This document shows, piece by piece, positions 41,322 through 49,890 of a DNA stretch of 64,000 nucleotides (positions are counted from its first letter, which is position 1; each line of letters opens with the position of its first letter). The position numbers were made by a program, and so were the translations under genes. Source of the DNA: Puniceibacterium sp. IMCC21224. Its GTDB lineage: Bacteria > Pseudomonadota > Alphaproteobacteria > Rhodobacterales > Rhodobacteraceae. Where the stretch lies: the NCBI RefSeq assembly GCF_001038505.1, contig NZ_LDPY01000001.1, positions 3,286,001 through 3,350,000 of the forward strand, written 5' to 3'. The notes beneath the pieces were generated by a model, which did no database searches, was not told the DNA's origin, and saw nothing but the letters and a program-made list of their open reading frames with translations.

Positions 41322-42257
41322 ATGAACCTGACCCTCAAACATCTCCGATATTTCGAAGCTTTGGCCCGTCACGGACATTTCGGCCGTGCCGCGGACACCT
41401 GCGCCATTTCACAACCTGCATTGTCCATGCAGATCAAAGAGCTCGAAGAGCAGTTGGACACGCGGTTGTTCGAACGCAACGCCCGCCAAGTCCGCCTGAC
41501 CCACTTTGGTGAGGCATTTGCCCTGCGCGTCCGCGACATCCTTCGGTCGGTGGATGAATTGGGTGACATGGCCCGCGCTGCCAAAGGTCGGCTGGTTGGC
41601 CGCCTGCGCATCGGCATGATTCCCACCGTCGCACCCTATCTGCTGCCGTCGATCATCGGGTCTCTGCACCAGATGCAGCCTGGCCTGGATGTGCAGATGC
41701 GTGAAACCCAGACCAAACGATTGATCCAGGAATTGGCCGATGGTCGGCTCGACAGCGCGATTGTCGCCTTGCCGATCTCTGAACCCTCATTGACCGAAGT
41801 TGCTCTTTTTTCAGAGGATTTTGTGCTCGTGCGTCCCAGCGCCGATGCAGACAAGCCGGTGCCGTGCGCCGACACCCTGCGCGAGATGAAATTGCTGCTG
41901 CTCGAAGAGGGACATTGTTTTCGTGATCAGGCGCTGTCCTTTTGCAATATACAGTCCAAGCAGCCAATGGATGGACTCGAAGGCAGTTCGCTGTCGACGC
42001 TTGTGCAGATGGTTGGTGTCGGGATTGGCGTCACCTTGTTGCCAGAAATGGCCGTGCCGGTCGAAATTCGGTCCGCCAATGTGTCGGTCGCGCGATTTGC
42101 CGGGCTTCAGCCATCCCGCACCATCGGAATGATCTGGCGCAAGAGCAGCCCACTGGCCAGCCAACTCTTGCAGATCGCGGACTTGGTGCGTCAGGCCGCA
42201 CTAGACATGCGTGCGGGCACAGATACGGCAACCCCACCGCCGCGCGCCAAAGGGTAA
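41322..42257 (+). CDS. oxyR: Hydrogen peroxide sensor regulator OxyR
   Basis: 311-residue LysR-type regulator. The redox pair is at Cys199 and Cys208 (GHCFRDQALSFC), the same numbering as E. coli OxyR, where H2O2 forms a disulfide between them. The helix-turn-helix is at the N-terminus (FGRAADTCAISQPALSMQI). Divergence from katG is the classical arrangement. Confidence 0.95.
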   Translation: MNLTLKHLRYFEALARHGHFGRAADTCAISQPALSMQIKELEEQLDTRLFERNARQVRLTHFGEAFALRVRDILRSVDELGDMARAAKGRLVGRLRIGMIPTVAPYLLPSIIGSLHQMQPGLDVQMRETQTKRLIQELADGRLDSAIVALPISEPSLTEVALFSEDFVLVRPSADADKPVPCADTLREMKLLLLEEGHCFRDQALSFCNIQSKQPMDGLEGSSLSTLVQMVGVGIGVTLLPEMAVPVEIRSANVSVARFAGLQPSRTIGMIWRKSSPLASQLLQIADLVRQAALDMRAGTDTATPPPRAKG

Positions 42258-42359
42258 CCCCCGTCGCGACCGCAGAACCATCCGAACGCCCGAAGGGACT
42301 GTTGCTTGTCCGCTCCCAGAGCGCCTGCTAGGCAGGGCGCGTGCCAGAGGAGCAGGCAA

Positions 42360-43493
42360 ATGCGCGCAGCCATCGGAACCAGTGATTATCACATCGGCGG
42401 TGAGACCTTTATCAATCGCCATATCGACCTGCTCTTTGGCGGCGATACGGTGGTGCTGTGCGGTCGGTTCAACGGCGAAAATCCCTACGACAAGGCGGTG
42501 TTCGAACGCCGCACCACATTGAGCGGCATGGATCTGCTCACCGCCCCGTTCTGGACGCTGTGGAATCGCGCCCGCCATGGCACCTCACGGCTGCCTTTTG
42601 GTCAATCCAAACACGATCTGGCCACCTTTCTGCGCGATCAGCGGGTCGAGGTGATCCTGGCAGAATTCGGCACGCAAGCACTGGCTTTGGCGCCACTGGC
42701 CAACGCACTCAACATTCCGATCTTCAGCTATTATCGTGGAACTGATGCCTCCAAGGCATTGCGATCACGTCGGATTCAGCGTGCCTACCGCTTGATGATG
42801 CCACGCCTGTCGGGCGTGTTCTCGGTATCGCAATTCTTGCTCGACAATCTCGCCCGCTGTGGCGTGCGCCATGACAATGCCCATGTGATCCCCTCTGGCG
42901 TGAATGTGCGCCGGTTTACGCCTACCGAAAAGACCCCGCTCAGCTTTCTCGCTGTGGGTCGGTTTGTCGAAAAGAAAGCACCGTTGATCACCCTGCGCGC
43001 CTTTGCCCAGGCGACCAAGGGCAGCCAAGCAAGGCTCGATTTCATCGGCGACGGCCCGCTTCTGGACCCGGCGCGGGCCTTGGCACAGCAATTGGGTGTG
43101 ACGGACCGCGTGCGCTTTCACGGTGCGAAGAAACATGAATTTGTGCGTGAAACCCTACGGAAAACGCAGTATTTTCTACAACATTCGGTCACCGCAAAAG
43201 ATGGCAACACCGAGGGCCTGCCCACCGCGATTCAAGAGGCGATGGCCTGCGGTTGCATCACCATTTCAACCCGTCACGCTGGTATTCCCGAGGCAATCGA
43301 CGAAGACGTGACCGGGTTTCTGGTGGACGAGCATGATTACAATGGCTTTGTCCGCGCGATCGGTGCCGGATTGGCTGTTGCTGACCCTGTCGCGATGTCG
43401 CAGCGCGCACGTACAGTCGCTGAGACCCGGTTCGACAACGACATACTTCTGACGAGACTTGAGGACCAGATCCGCGCCACGCTCGGGCGCTGA
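42360..43493 (+). CDS. Glycosyltransferase family 4-like protein
   Basis: 377-residue glycosyltransferase of the GT-B fold. The C-terminal donor domain has the E-x7-E motif EGLPTAIQEAMACG and a preceding AVGRFVEKKAP. The start at 42360 is supported by AGAGGAG 7 nt upstream. The acceptor is not known; GT4 enzymes often act on lipids, exopolysaccharide or lipopolysaccharide. No polysaccharide cluster is visible here. Confidence 0.85.
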   Translation: MRAAIGTSDYHIGGETFINRHIDLLFGGDTVVLCGRFNGENPYDKAVFERRTTLSGMDLLTAPFWTLWNRARHGTSRLPFGQSKHDLATFLRDQRVEVILAEFGTQALALAPLANALNIPIFSYYRGTDASKALRSRRIQRAYRLMMPRLSGVFSVSQFLLDNLARCGVRHDNAHVIPSGVNVRRFTPTEKTPLSFLAVGRFVEKKAPLITLRAFAQATKGSQARLDFIGDGPLLDPARALAQQLGVTDRVRFHGAKKHEFVRETLRKTQYFLQHSVTAKDGNTEGLPTAIQEAMACGCITISTRHAGIPEAIDEDVTGFLVDEHDYNGFVRAIGAGLAVADPVAMSQRARTVAETRFDNDILLTRLEDQIRATLGR

Positions 43494-43692
43494 CCCGCCA
43501 GGGTCAAGTATCTCGCCCAAGGCTATATATATAAAACAAAATCCGGCGTGAGCACCGGTAATCGGTCTTGTTCGCAGCACAACGCTAATCGGCATGAACA
43601 GCGCCGTTGTGTATATCTCTGTGGGTTGATCGTGTATATGAAACTTTTAAGCGCACAGATGGGCATCCATCTACTGTCTCAGCGCTTAACGT

Positions 43693-43881
43693 CTATTGTT
43701 GTGTCCCGTTCCAGGTCACTAATTCGCGGATGCGGTTGGTCTTTTGCTCGGTGAGATCCTCGAAAACCCAGATACGCCAAGCTTCGGGAATCATACCGTT
43801 CATGCGTGCAGTTTCGGTGCATGTGTAGGCGGTCGGCGCAGCGGTGCCGCCACCTTCCGATCCCATGAAGAGATCGTTTTC
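43693..43881 (-). pseudogene. IS66-family transposase C-terminal remnant
   Basis: The frame reads DLFMGSEGGGTAAPTAY, then CTETARMNGMIPEAW and a terminal RIRELVTWNG. This matches the C-terminal domain of IS66 transposases (LF-GSEGG, then an ET-x-NG-x-P-AW core ending in a L-PW region). The rest of the transposase and the inverted repeats are missing. It lies between the glycosyltransferase and the ureide module, marking an old insertion and deletion. The rest of the 43.5-44.0 kb gap shows nothing recognisable. Confidence 0.7.
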
Positions 43882-44003
43882 CTGCTGACTTGAATGCCAT
43901 TCCCGAGCATTACGCGGCCCGTACGTCCCCTCGCGTCGTGCATTTTCGACAATGGGTAGACATTCCTGTAAATACCACACCAAGGCCCAGAACCAAGAGA
44001 CAG

Positions 44004-44753
44004 TCACTCGCGACGCGGCCGACCCAGTATCCATTCGCTTAGAGCCGTGGAAAGCCCGGTGCTTGGCTTGCCCGGAGGCCGTGTAAACGACCCGTGGCAA
44101 GCGCCGTTGGGGAACAGGCGGGCATGGGATACGGCTTGAAGGGCTGCGGCTTGTACTGGGTCAATCAGGGTGCATGGTACGTCGCCAGCTATGTCGCGGG
44201 CCAGCCCGGCAATCGGAGCCCCGGCAAGAATCAGGACATCTGCCTTTGCTGCAGCCCGCAAGCAGGTGTCGATCAGCGGGGCGCGCAAGTCGTCCGCCAC
44301 GTCAGAGATGTTTTTCATGGTCTCTGTAGGTGTCCAGATCCCGCCGAACCTGCCCTCGAGTCCCGCAAGCCGGACCTGCTCGTGATACCAGGGGGCCAAG
44401 GTTTGGCTGAAGGTGACAAAGGCGAAATTCTGGCCAAGTGACAGCGCCATGAGCATCGAGGATTCGGTCATGCCCATCACGGGACAGTCGAACAATTCGC
44501 GAGCAGCAAGAAGGCCCGGATCGCCAAAGGCAGCGATGATCGCCGCGTCATACTCTCCTTGCCGTTCGGCCAGTGTTTGAAGTACGTCGGCGCCCGCGAT
44601 CTGCGCCTCGGCCCGGGAGGAAATATAAGGGAATCCGGTCGCAGCCGTGGTGGGAATAAGGGTCGCATCCTGTGGCAGAACAGCCGAAACCGACGCGGCG
44701 AGGCGCTGTGTCAGTGCGTTGGTGGTGTTGGGGTTAATCAACAAAAGTCGCAT
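44004..44753 (-). CDS. Hydantoin/allantoin racemase family protein lacking both catalytic Cys
   Basis: 249-residue Asp/Glu/hydantoin racemase-family protein, starting MRLLLINPNTT as in hydantoin and allantoin racemases, and ending in the usual RPPGKPSTGL stretch. In the active members a Cys sits in an ACFGDPG motif and another in a GCAGMAG motif. Here these read AAFGDPG (about residue 75) and AGAPIAG, so both catalytic cysteines are gone. It is last in the uraD-TRAP operon, its start overlapping the dctM stop. Racemase activity is doubtful; it may use another mechanism or only bind a ureide. Confidence 0.78.
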   Translation of the reverse strand: MRLLLINPNTTNALTQRLAASVSAVLPQDATLIPTTAATGFPYISSRAEAQIAGADVLQTLAERQGEYDAAIIAAFGDPGLLAARELFDCPVMGMTESSMLMALSLGQNFAFVTFSQTLAPWYHEQVRLAGLEGRFGGIWTPTETMKNISDVADDLRAPLIDTCLRAAAKADVLILAGAPIAGLARDIAGDVPCTLIDPVQAAALQAVSHARLFPNGACHGSFTRPPGKPSTGLSTALSEWILGRPRRE

Positions 44754-46033
44754 CAATAGCCTAACCTTTCCGGCAGCCAGGTCACAACGCCCGGCACCAA
44801 CATGCAAAGCAGCAGCACCGCGTACATCGCCGCGATAAAGGGCCAGCTTTCGCGCACCAATTCGCCCATTTTCACGCCCGTGATGCCGCAGACCACAAAC
44901 AAGACCACCCCGACAGGCGGCGTCAGCATTCCGATCACAAGGTTCAGCACGAACAGAAAACCGAAGTGTAGCGGATCAATGCCGTATTGCAGCGCGATCG
45001 GGTGAAACAGCGGCACCAGCATGATGTAGGCCGCGTTGGATTCGAGAAACATGCCAACGACCAGCAGCATGACCGCGATCAGGCAAAGAAAGACAAACGG
45101 ATCGTCGGTGACACCTTGCAGCAACGCAGCCAGCTTGAACGGTAGCATGTCGATGGTGAACAGGAACGTCACGGTCGAGGCAAAGGCGATCATCGCGCCA
45201 ACCAGGGCCGCGGTCTTTGCCGCCGTCAAAAGCACTTCGGGCAGATCCGACAGCTTTAACTTGCGTGTCACAAAGAAGCCCAGGAACAGCGCGTAGCAAA
45301 CTCCAATCGCCGCACCCTCGGTCGGGGTAAAGGCACCCATGACGATGCCGCCGATGACAAGGACAGGCATCAGGAAGACAACAAAGGACCGTCGGATTTC
45401 ACGCAGGATGTTGCGCAGGGTGACGGGGCTGCCAGTGAGCGGATAATTCCGCGTCCACGCGATCAGCCAGCACAGCACCATGAAGGTCAGAAACAGGATC
45501 AGACCGGGGATCACACCGGCCATGAACAACCCCCCGACAGAAACCGACGATCCTGCCATAAAGGCATAGACGATCATCGCGCCCGAGGGTGGAATGATCG
45601 GGCCGAGGTTGGCGGCGGCGGCAACGATGCCGGTCGAAAACCCAAGCCCGTATTGCTTTCGAAGCGAGGGAACCAGCGTCGATGACAGTGCCGAGGCATC
45701 AGCAACCGCAGCCCCCGAAACCGAGGCTAGTCCAGCGCCCGAAATGATCGCCACCTGTGCAAGGCCGCCCCGCATCCGCCCGATAAAGGCATTGGCGAAA
45801 TCGACGAGGCGGTCCATGATCCCGCCCTTTAGCATCAGTTCGCCCGCGACCATGAACAACGGGATCGACATCAGCGGAAAGGAATTAACCGCATTCATCA
45901 ACCGCGGCGGCAGAATCAGCAGGTCGAACCCCGCCATCCACAGCCCGGCCAGCGCCGAAACGCCAAGGGAAAACGCCAAGGGCATCCCCAGGAAAGCGAG
46001 CAGGAGGAAGGTAATGATAACAAAGAGGCTCAT
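44753..46033 (-). CDS. dctM: TRAP transporter large permease (DctM family)
   Basis: 426-residue, highly hydrophobic DctM protein with about 12 membrane segments and family motifs MLKGGIMDRLVDFANAFIG and GPIIPPSGAMIVYA. The start at 46033 is the normal DctM N-terminus (MSLFVIITFLLLAFLGMPLAFSLG region) and overlaps the dctQ stop by ATGA. Longer upstream frame is only run-through of dctQ. It probably imports a purine ureide or related acid. Confidence 0.92.
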   Translation of the reverse strand: MSLFVIITFLLLAFLGMPLAFSLGVSALAGLWMAGFDLLILPPRLMNAVNSFPLMSIPLFMVAGELMLKGGIMDRLVDFANAFIGRMRGGLAQVAIISGAGLASVSGAAVADASALSSTLVPSLRKQYGLGFSTGIVAAAANLGPIIPPSGAMIVYAFMAGSSVSVGGLFMAGVIPGLILFLTFMVLCWLIAWTRNYPLTGSPVTLRNILREIRRSFVVFLMPVLVIGGIVMGAFTPTEGAAIGVCYALFLGFFVTRKLKLSDLPEVLLTAAKTAALVGAMIAFASTVTFLFTIDMLPFKLAALLQGVTDDPFVFLCLIAVMLLVVGMFLESNAAYIMLVPLFHPIALQYGIDPLHFGFLFVLNLVIGMLTPPVGVVLFVVCGITGVKMGELVRESWPFIAAMYAVLLLCMLVPGVVTWLPERLGY

Positions 46034-46521
46034 GCCTTGGCCTCCGGTTGTGACGGAAACACCGCCATGTGGGCCAGGTGCAGTGCGGAATGCAGCGCGC
46101 CAAGGATGACCGGAAAGAAAAACACGCTCGACGTGATGTTGATCGCGCCCAGTCGTTCGGACCATGTGGCAAGCGCCACGATAATCGAGGTCCAGAAGAC
46201 GACAAACATCATCGCCGCCGCCAAGGCATTCATCACGCGGGCCACCAGTTTGCGCAGTGCCGGGGGAAAACGGTTCACCAGAAGTTCGATGCCCACATGG
46301 GTTCCGTCGCGGATGCCCAGTGGAATGGCAAGGAAAATGGTCCAGACAAACGCAATGCGCGACACTTCGTCGGCCCAATCGAAAGAGCCGTTGAAGACAT
46401 AGCGCATGACGACCTGACCCGACACGACGGCGACCATCGCCGCCGCCCCCAGCATCACCAGATAACGCGCGCCAGTGTCGGCGCGCGTCAGGATCGAGGT
46501 CACAAGGCGATCCGCAAACAT
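46030..46521 (-). CDS. dctQ: TRAP transporter small permease (DctQ family)
   Basis: 163 residues with four membrane segments and the DctQ-typical core FDWADEVSRIAFVWTIFLA. The start is taken as ATG 46521, 4 bp after the binding-protein stop; an upstream ATG at 46554 would overlap that gene by 29 bp and is the alternative. It works with the DctM-type permease next to it. Confidence 0.85.
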   Translation of the reverse strand: MFADRLVTSILTRADTGARYLVMLGAAAMVAVVSGQVVMRYVFNGSFDWADEVSRIAFVWTIFLAIPLGIRDGTHVGIELLVNRFPPALRKLVARVMNALAAAMMFVVFWTSIIVALATWSERLGAINITSSVFFFPVILGALHSALHLAHMAVFPSQPEAKA

Positions 46522-46525
46522 GGGA

Positions 46526-47518
46526 TCACATGCCGAGCTTGGCAATCTCTGCATCCAGCAGAGTAACCAGTTCCGGGTCGAGGCGCGACTTGGTGTCTGC
46601 CGCGACGCCAGAGGTCTTTTCGCGCAGCGCGGCAGCCAGTTCGCCGGAAACCTCAGTATAAGTCATGCCCTTTTCAACCAGCTGTCCAAGGCCGGCGGCG
46701 TCTTGTTCAGCCGCCAGAGTGCGCTGATAGGCAATTGCGGTATCCATAGCGTCGCGCACCATTGCCTGCGTATCGGCATCTAGGCCATCGAACCATTTCT
46801 TGTTCGACACAACCGAGATGAAGTCAAAGAAATGCCCAGTGTTCGAGACGTATTTCTGCACCTCGGCGTAACCCGCCACGTTGATGATCGCAAACGGGTT
46901 TTCCTGGCCGTCGATCACGCCCTGCTCCAGCGCGGAATACAGTTCCTTGACGTCCATCGCCACCGGGTTGGCACCAAGGGCACGGAAGGTGGAAAGGTGG
47001 GTTTCGTTCGGTTGCAGGCGGATTTTCAGGCCTTCGGTGTCTTCGATATTTACGATCGGGCGGACGTTGTTGGTCAGTTGACGAAAGCCCAGCTCCATAT
47101 ATCCCATCGAGGTCATGCCTTCGGCAGCCATCTTTTCGTCAAGGGCAAGGCCAACAGGGCCATCGACAACGGCAAAGGCAGTTTCACGGTTGGGAAACTG
47201 GAACGGCAGACCAATAACCTCAAGTTCGGGCACGGTGCGGGTCAGGTATGCCGTACCAACCCACATCAGTTCGATTGCGCCGATCTTGACCGCCTGCACG
47301 TTTTCGGCGGCACCGCCCAGCTGCTGCGCCGGAAAGATGTTCACGTCAATCTCGCCGTTCGACAGGCGCTCGAGCTCTTCCTCGAACTTCACCATGGCGA
47401 GCGAGGACGAATGTTCGGTGGCAAAGTTACCTGCGACGCGGATCACGTCCTTGGCCTGCGCCGAAGCGGCAATCAGGGCAATCGCAGAGGTGGTGAGCAG
47501 GGTCTTGAAGAGGGTCAT
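46526..47518 (-). CDS. dctP: TRAP transporter periplasmic binding protein (DctP family)
   Basis: 330-residue solute receptor with a Sec signal peptide ending ASAQA-KDV. The ligand-site arginine segment DTEGLKIRLQPNETH is the DctP hallmark. It lies 6 bp after uraD, so the import and ureide genes appear to be one transcript. The substrate is inferred to be a ureide such as allantoin, urate or an oxo-imidazoline. Confidence 0.9.
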   Translation of the reverse strand: MTLFKTLLTTSAIALIAASAQAKDVIRVAGNFATEHSSSLAMVKFEEELERLSNGEIDVNIFPAQQLGGAAENVQAVKIGAIELMWVGTAYLTRTVPELEVIGLPFQFPNRETAFAVVDGPVGLALDEKMAAEGMTSMGYMELGFRQLTNNVRPIVNIEDTEGLKIRLQPNETHLSTFRALGANPVAMDVKELYSALEQGVIDGQENPFAIINVAGYAEVQKYVSNTGHFFDFISVVSNKKWFDGLDADTQAMVRDAMDTAIAYQRTLAAEQDAAGLGQLVEKGMTYTEVSGELAAALREKTSGVAADTKSRLDPELVTLLDAEIAKLGM

Positions 47519-47524
47519 GTCAGT

Positions 47525-48091
47525 TTACTCCAATGTTTCTGTTGGGATGAAGGGGTATGGTTCGATAATCTTGACTGTGGGCCCATAGGCCCGGGCGGTT
47601 CTGGCGCGGATCACCGAGGCGATCTCGGCCAGAGTGGTGGTGTGTTCTTCGATCGGCGTGGCACCAAGACGGCGGTCAAAAGTGGCAAACAGCGACGGCA
47701 GGTCAGCCACCCGGTGCAGCGCAATGATGAATGGATGGCCAAAACGCGCACGATAATCAGCGTTCAGCTGTCTGAGCCGAGCCATATCTTCGGGCGCGAC
47801 GTCCAAAAGGCCCAGACGGCCCTGTTCGCTTTGCGAATCCTCTGTCATCGAACCTTCCAGCGCTTCGCGTCCAGCAAGCTCTGGGTGCACCTTGAACATC
47901 TCAAGCCTTTGGGACGCGTCTGCAGCCAAAATCTTTTCGACCAGCGCCTCGGCCAAGGCTTCGTCGCTGTCAAACGGGCGCGCATCGACGGTGGCCTCGC
48001 CGACCCAGTCAGACCGCTCGACCAGCGGTGCGATCATCGCGACAGCTTCGGCGCGAGGGGCCTTGTTCAAGAAATCGAGCGGGTGAGTCAT
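47525..48091 (-). CDS. uraD: OHCU decarboxylase (UraD)
   Basis: 188-residue 2-oxo-4-hydroxy-4-carboxy-5-ureidoimidazoline decarboxylase, which yields S-allantoin from the urate oxidation product. The catalytic His is in VHPELAG, followed by SQSEQGRLGL typical of UraD; the N-terminal LNKAPRAEA is also family-like. The start at 48091 gives MTHPLDFLN; an upstream ATG at 48127 is less typical. It leads the operon uraD-dctP-dctQ-dctM-racemase-like, and a LysR gene with a clear palindrome lies divergent. Confidence 0.92.
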   Translation of the reverse strand: MTHPLDFLNKAPRAEAVAMIAPLVERSDWVGEATVDARPFDSDEALAEALVEKILAADASQRLEMFKVHPELAGREALEGSMTEDSQSEQGRLGLLDVAPEDMARLRQLNADYRARFGHPFIIALHRVADLPSLFATFDRRLGATPIEEHTTTLAEIASVIRARTARAYGPTVKIIEPYPFIPTETLE

Positions 48092-48176
48092 TGGATTGCG
48101 GTCTCGGGTCAGTGGAACGTTCCCCAAGAATAACTACAGCCTTCCGTTGCAATCCATAACATTATGGGAAATCATT

Positions 48177-48195
48177 CATTCTAAATATTAGAATG
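48177..48195. promoter_or_regulatory. LysR box, CATTCTAA-ATA-TTAGAATG
   Basis: Perfect 8-bp inverted repeat with a 3-bp spacer, containing the LysR T-N11-A pattern. It lies 8 bp upstream of the LysR start codon and 85 bp upstream of uraD. It is probably the autoregulatory and activating site for this divergent pair. Confidence 0.7.
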
Positions 48196-48203
48196 GATAT
48201 ATC

Positions 48204-49154
48204 ATGGCACTGCACCTGACGCCGCGCGGATTGCACTATATCGAGGCAGTGGCGGAACATGGTTCGATCCAGGCCGCATCGCGCGCCATCGGCATCGCCG
48301 CCTCTGCCATAGACCGCCAGATCAAATTGCTGGAGGACCGACTGGGCGTGCTGCTGTTTGACCGGATGACCACGGGCATGGCCCTGTCACCGGCGGGCGA
48401 AATGTTTGTTGTTCTGGCACGGCGCTGGAAGGCGGACGAGAACCAGATCCTGTCGGACGTCAAGCAGATGCAAGGCGTTGACATGGGACACATTCGCATC
48501 GTTGCCATGGACAGCCTCGTCAATGGGCTAATGCCCCGCTTTCTGATGCGCATGTCCGAAAGCTATCCCCGTGTGCGCGTTGATGTCGATGTCGCCACAC
48601 CGGATGGGGCTGTCGCGCTCTTGGATGAGGGGCAGTGCGATATCGTCGTGGCCTTCAACCTGCGCCCGCAACGGGACGTGCATGTCCTGTGGTCGGCGGA
48701 TCTGCCGCTGTATTGCATGGTGCGACCCGATCATCCTTTGGCACGCAACGCAGAGGTTGCTTTGAAAGATGTGCGCGATCATGCAATCGTAGTGCAAAGC
48801 CGGGCCTTGCCGATCCGCCGTATCCTTGAGGCGCGCCATTCCTGGATGTTTTCAGACGGCCCACCGCCGGTTGTCACCAACTCGCTGCAATTGCTGAAAC
48901 ATCTGGTGGTCGCAGGCAGTCACGTCGCGCTCACGTCGGAAATGGATGCCGCGCCCGAACTTCTGGACGGGCGAATGGTCGCGATTTCCGTGACCGGCAT
49001 GAACATTCCGGCGCAAAGCATCAGCATCGCGATCAATTCCCGCCGTACCCTGCCACGAATATCAAAGGGCGTCAGCGATATCCTGTCGAGCGAGGCGCAA
49101 TCGCTTCTGGAGTCTGTACGTCACCAAACCGCTTTGTACGACCATGGTGGATGA
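48204..49154 (+). CDS. LysR-type transcriptional regulator of the ureide operon
   Basis: 316 residues. Helix-turn-helix: AVAEHGSIQAASRAIGIAAS; the effector domain is of the LysR type. It is divergent from uraD with the palindromic box between them, so it is probably a ureide- or purine-responsive regulator of the uraD-TRAP operon. Confidence 0.9.
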   Translation: MALHLTPRGLHYIEAVAEHGSIQAASRAIGIAASAIDRQIKLLEDRLGVLLFDRMTTGMALSPAGEMFVVLARRWKADENQILSDVKQMQGVDMGHIRIVAMDSLVNGLMPRFLMRMSESYPRVRVDVDVATPDGAVALLDEGQCDIVVAFNLRPQRDVHVLWSADLPLYCMVRPDHPLARNAEVALKDVRDHAIVVQSRALPIRRILEARHSWMFSDGPPPVVTNSLQLLKHLVVAGSHVALTSEMDAAPELLDGRMVAISVTGMNIPAQSISIAINSRRTLPRISKGVSDILSSEAQSLLESVRHQTALYDHGG

Positions 49155-49303
49155 TTGGAGAAATTCTCTCAGATTTCAGTAAGGCACTGATTGTTTTTGC
49201 TCTTTGGATTGAATGCTGCCAAGCCGAAATTTGACTGTTCAACACCAACAAGCCCCCCCCCTACCCGCTATGGACGATGAATGCAGCGTGGCAATTTCGC
49301 TGG

Positions 49304-49792
49304 TCAATTCCCGTGATCGTTGCCTCGAATCGCACCTGTAGAGTGAGCAGTGCGCTGTTCCCGCCTGATCTGAAAATCCTGTTCGATATCTGAAAGGCGG
49401 ATGTCCCCGAACCGGGCGAGGATAGCTTGGGTCGCGTTCTCGACTGTTTCGCGAATCGTTGCATTGACCGATCGTTCGACCAGACACTGAGGATCGGGAT
49501 TGGACAGACCAAAGGCGAACAGGTCCGGCGATCCAAGGCATTGGTAGACATCGCGCAGCGTGATCTCTGACGGTGTACGCGTCAGTGTCCAGCCGCCGCC
49601 GTGGCCGCGCTCAGCGGCGACATAGCCCGCCTCGCGCAGGCCGGCCATGATCCGGCGGACCACAACCGGGTTCGTGGCCAGCATGTCGGCGATCTGTTGC
49701 GACGTCATTGGCCCGTCATGTTCGGACATGTGCAGCAGTACATGCAGCAGGCGGGACAGGCGGGTGTCTTGGCGCACGCGATCCTCCATCAT
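49304..49792 (-). CDS. Rrf2-family transcriptional regulator
   Basis: 162-residue Rrf2 regulator with an N-terminal winged helix-turn-helix (MTSQQIADMLATNPVVVRRI) and the wing GHGGGWTLTR. It has only two cysteines, so the three-Cys Fe-S cluster site of IscR and NsrR is lacking. It resembles the cluster-free YwnA-like branch. Divergent from a methyltransferase gene; a palindrome ATCAAG-ATA-CTTGAT lies between. Confidence 0.85.
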   Translation of the reverse strand: MMEDRVRQDTRLSRLLHVLLHMSEHDGPMTSQQIADMLATNPVVVRRIMAGLREAGYVAAERGHGGGWTLTRTPSEITLRDVYQCLGSPDLFAFGLSNPDPQCLVERSVNATIRETVENATQAILARFGDIRLSDIEQDFQIRREQRTAHSTGAIRGNDHGN

Positions 49793-49833
49793 TGAGACCT
49801 ATTGAGGTTACATGACATTGACGGCGGCGCACA

Positions 49834-49848
49834 ATCAAGATACTTGAT
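49834..49848. promoter_or_regulatory. Palindrome ATCAAG-ATA-CTTGAT, candidate Rrf2 operator
   Basis: Perfect six-base arms with a 3-bp spacer between the divergent Rrf2 and methyltransferase genes. A second TACTTGA follows 12 bp on (49841-49847 and 49853-49859). It sits 41 bp upstream of the Rrf2 start and 42 bp upstream of the methyltransferase start. Confidence 0.55.
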
Positions 49849-49890
49849 ATGTTACTTGAAATTCGCAGCCACACCCAAGGAGATCGGCCC

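Noticed and set aside
46832..48133. Long plus-strand frame over dctP and uraD
   Set aside because: Antisense shadow of two recognised genes.
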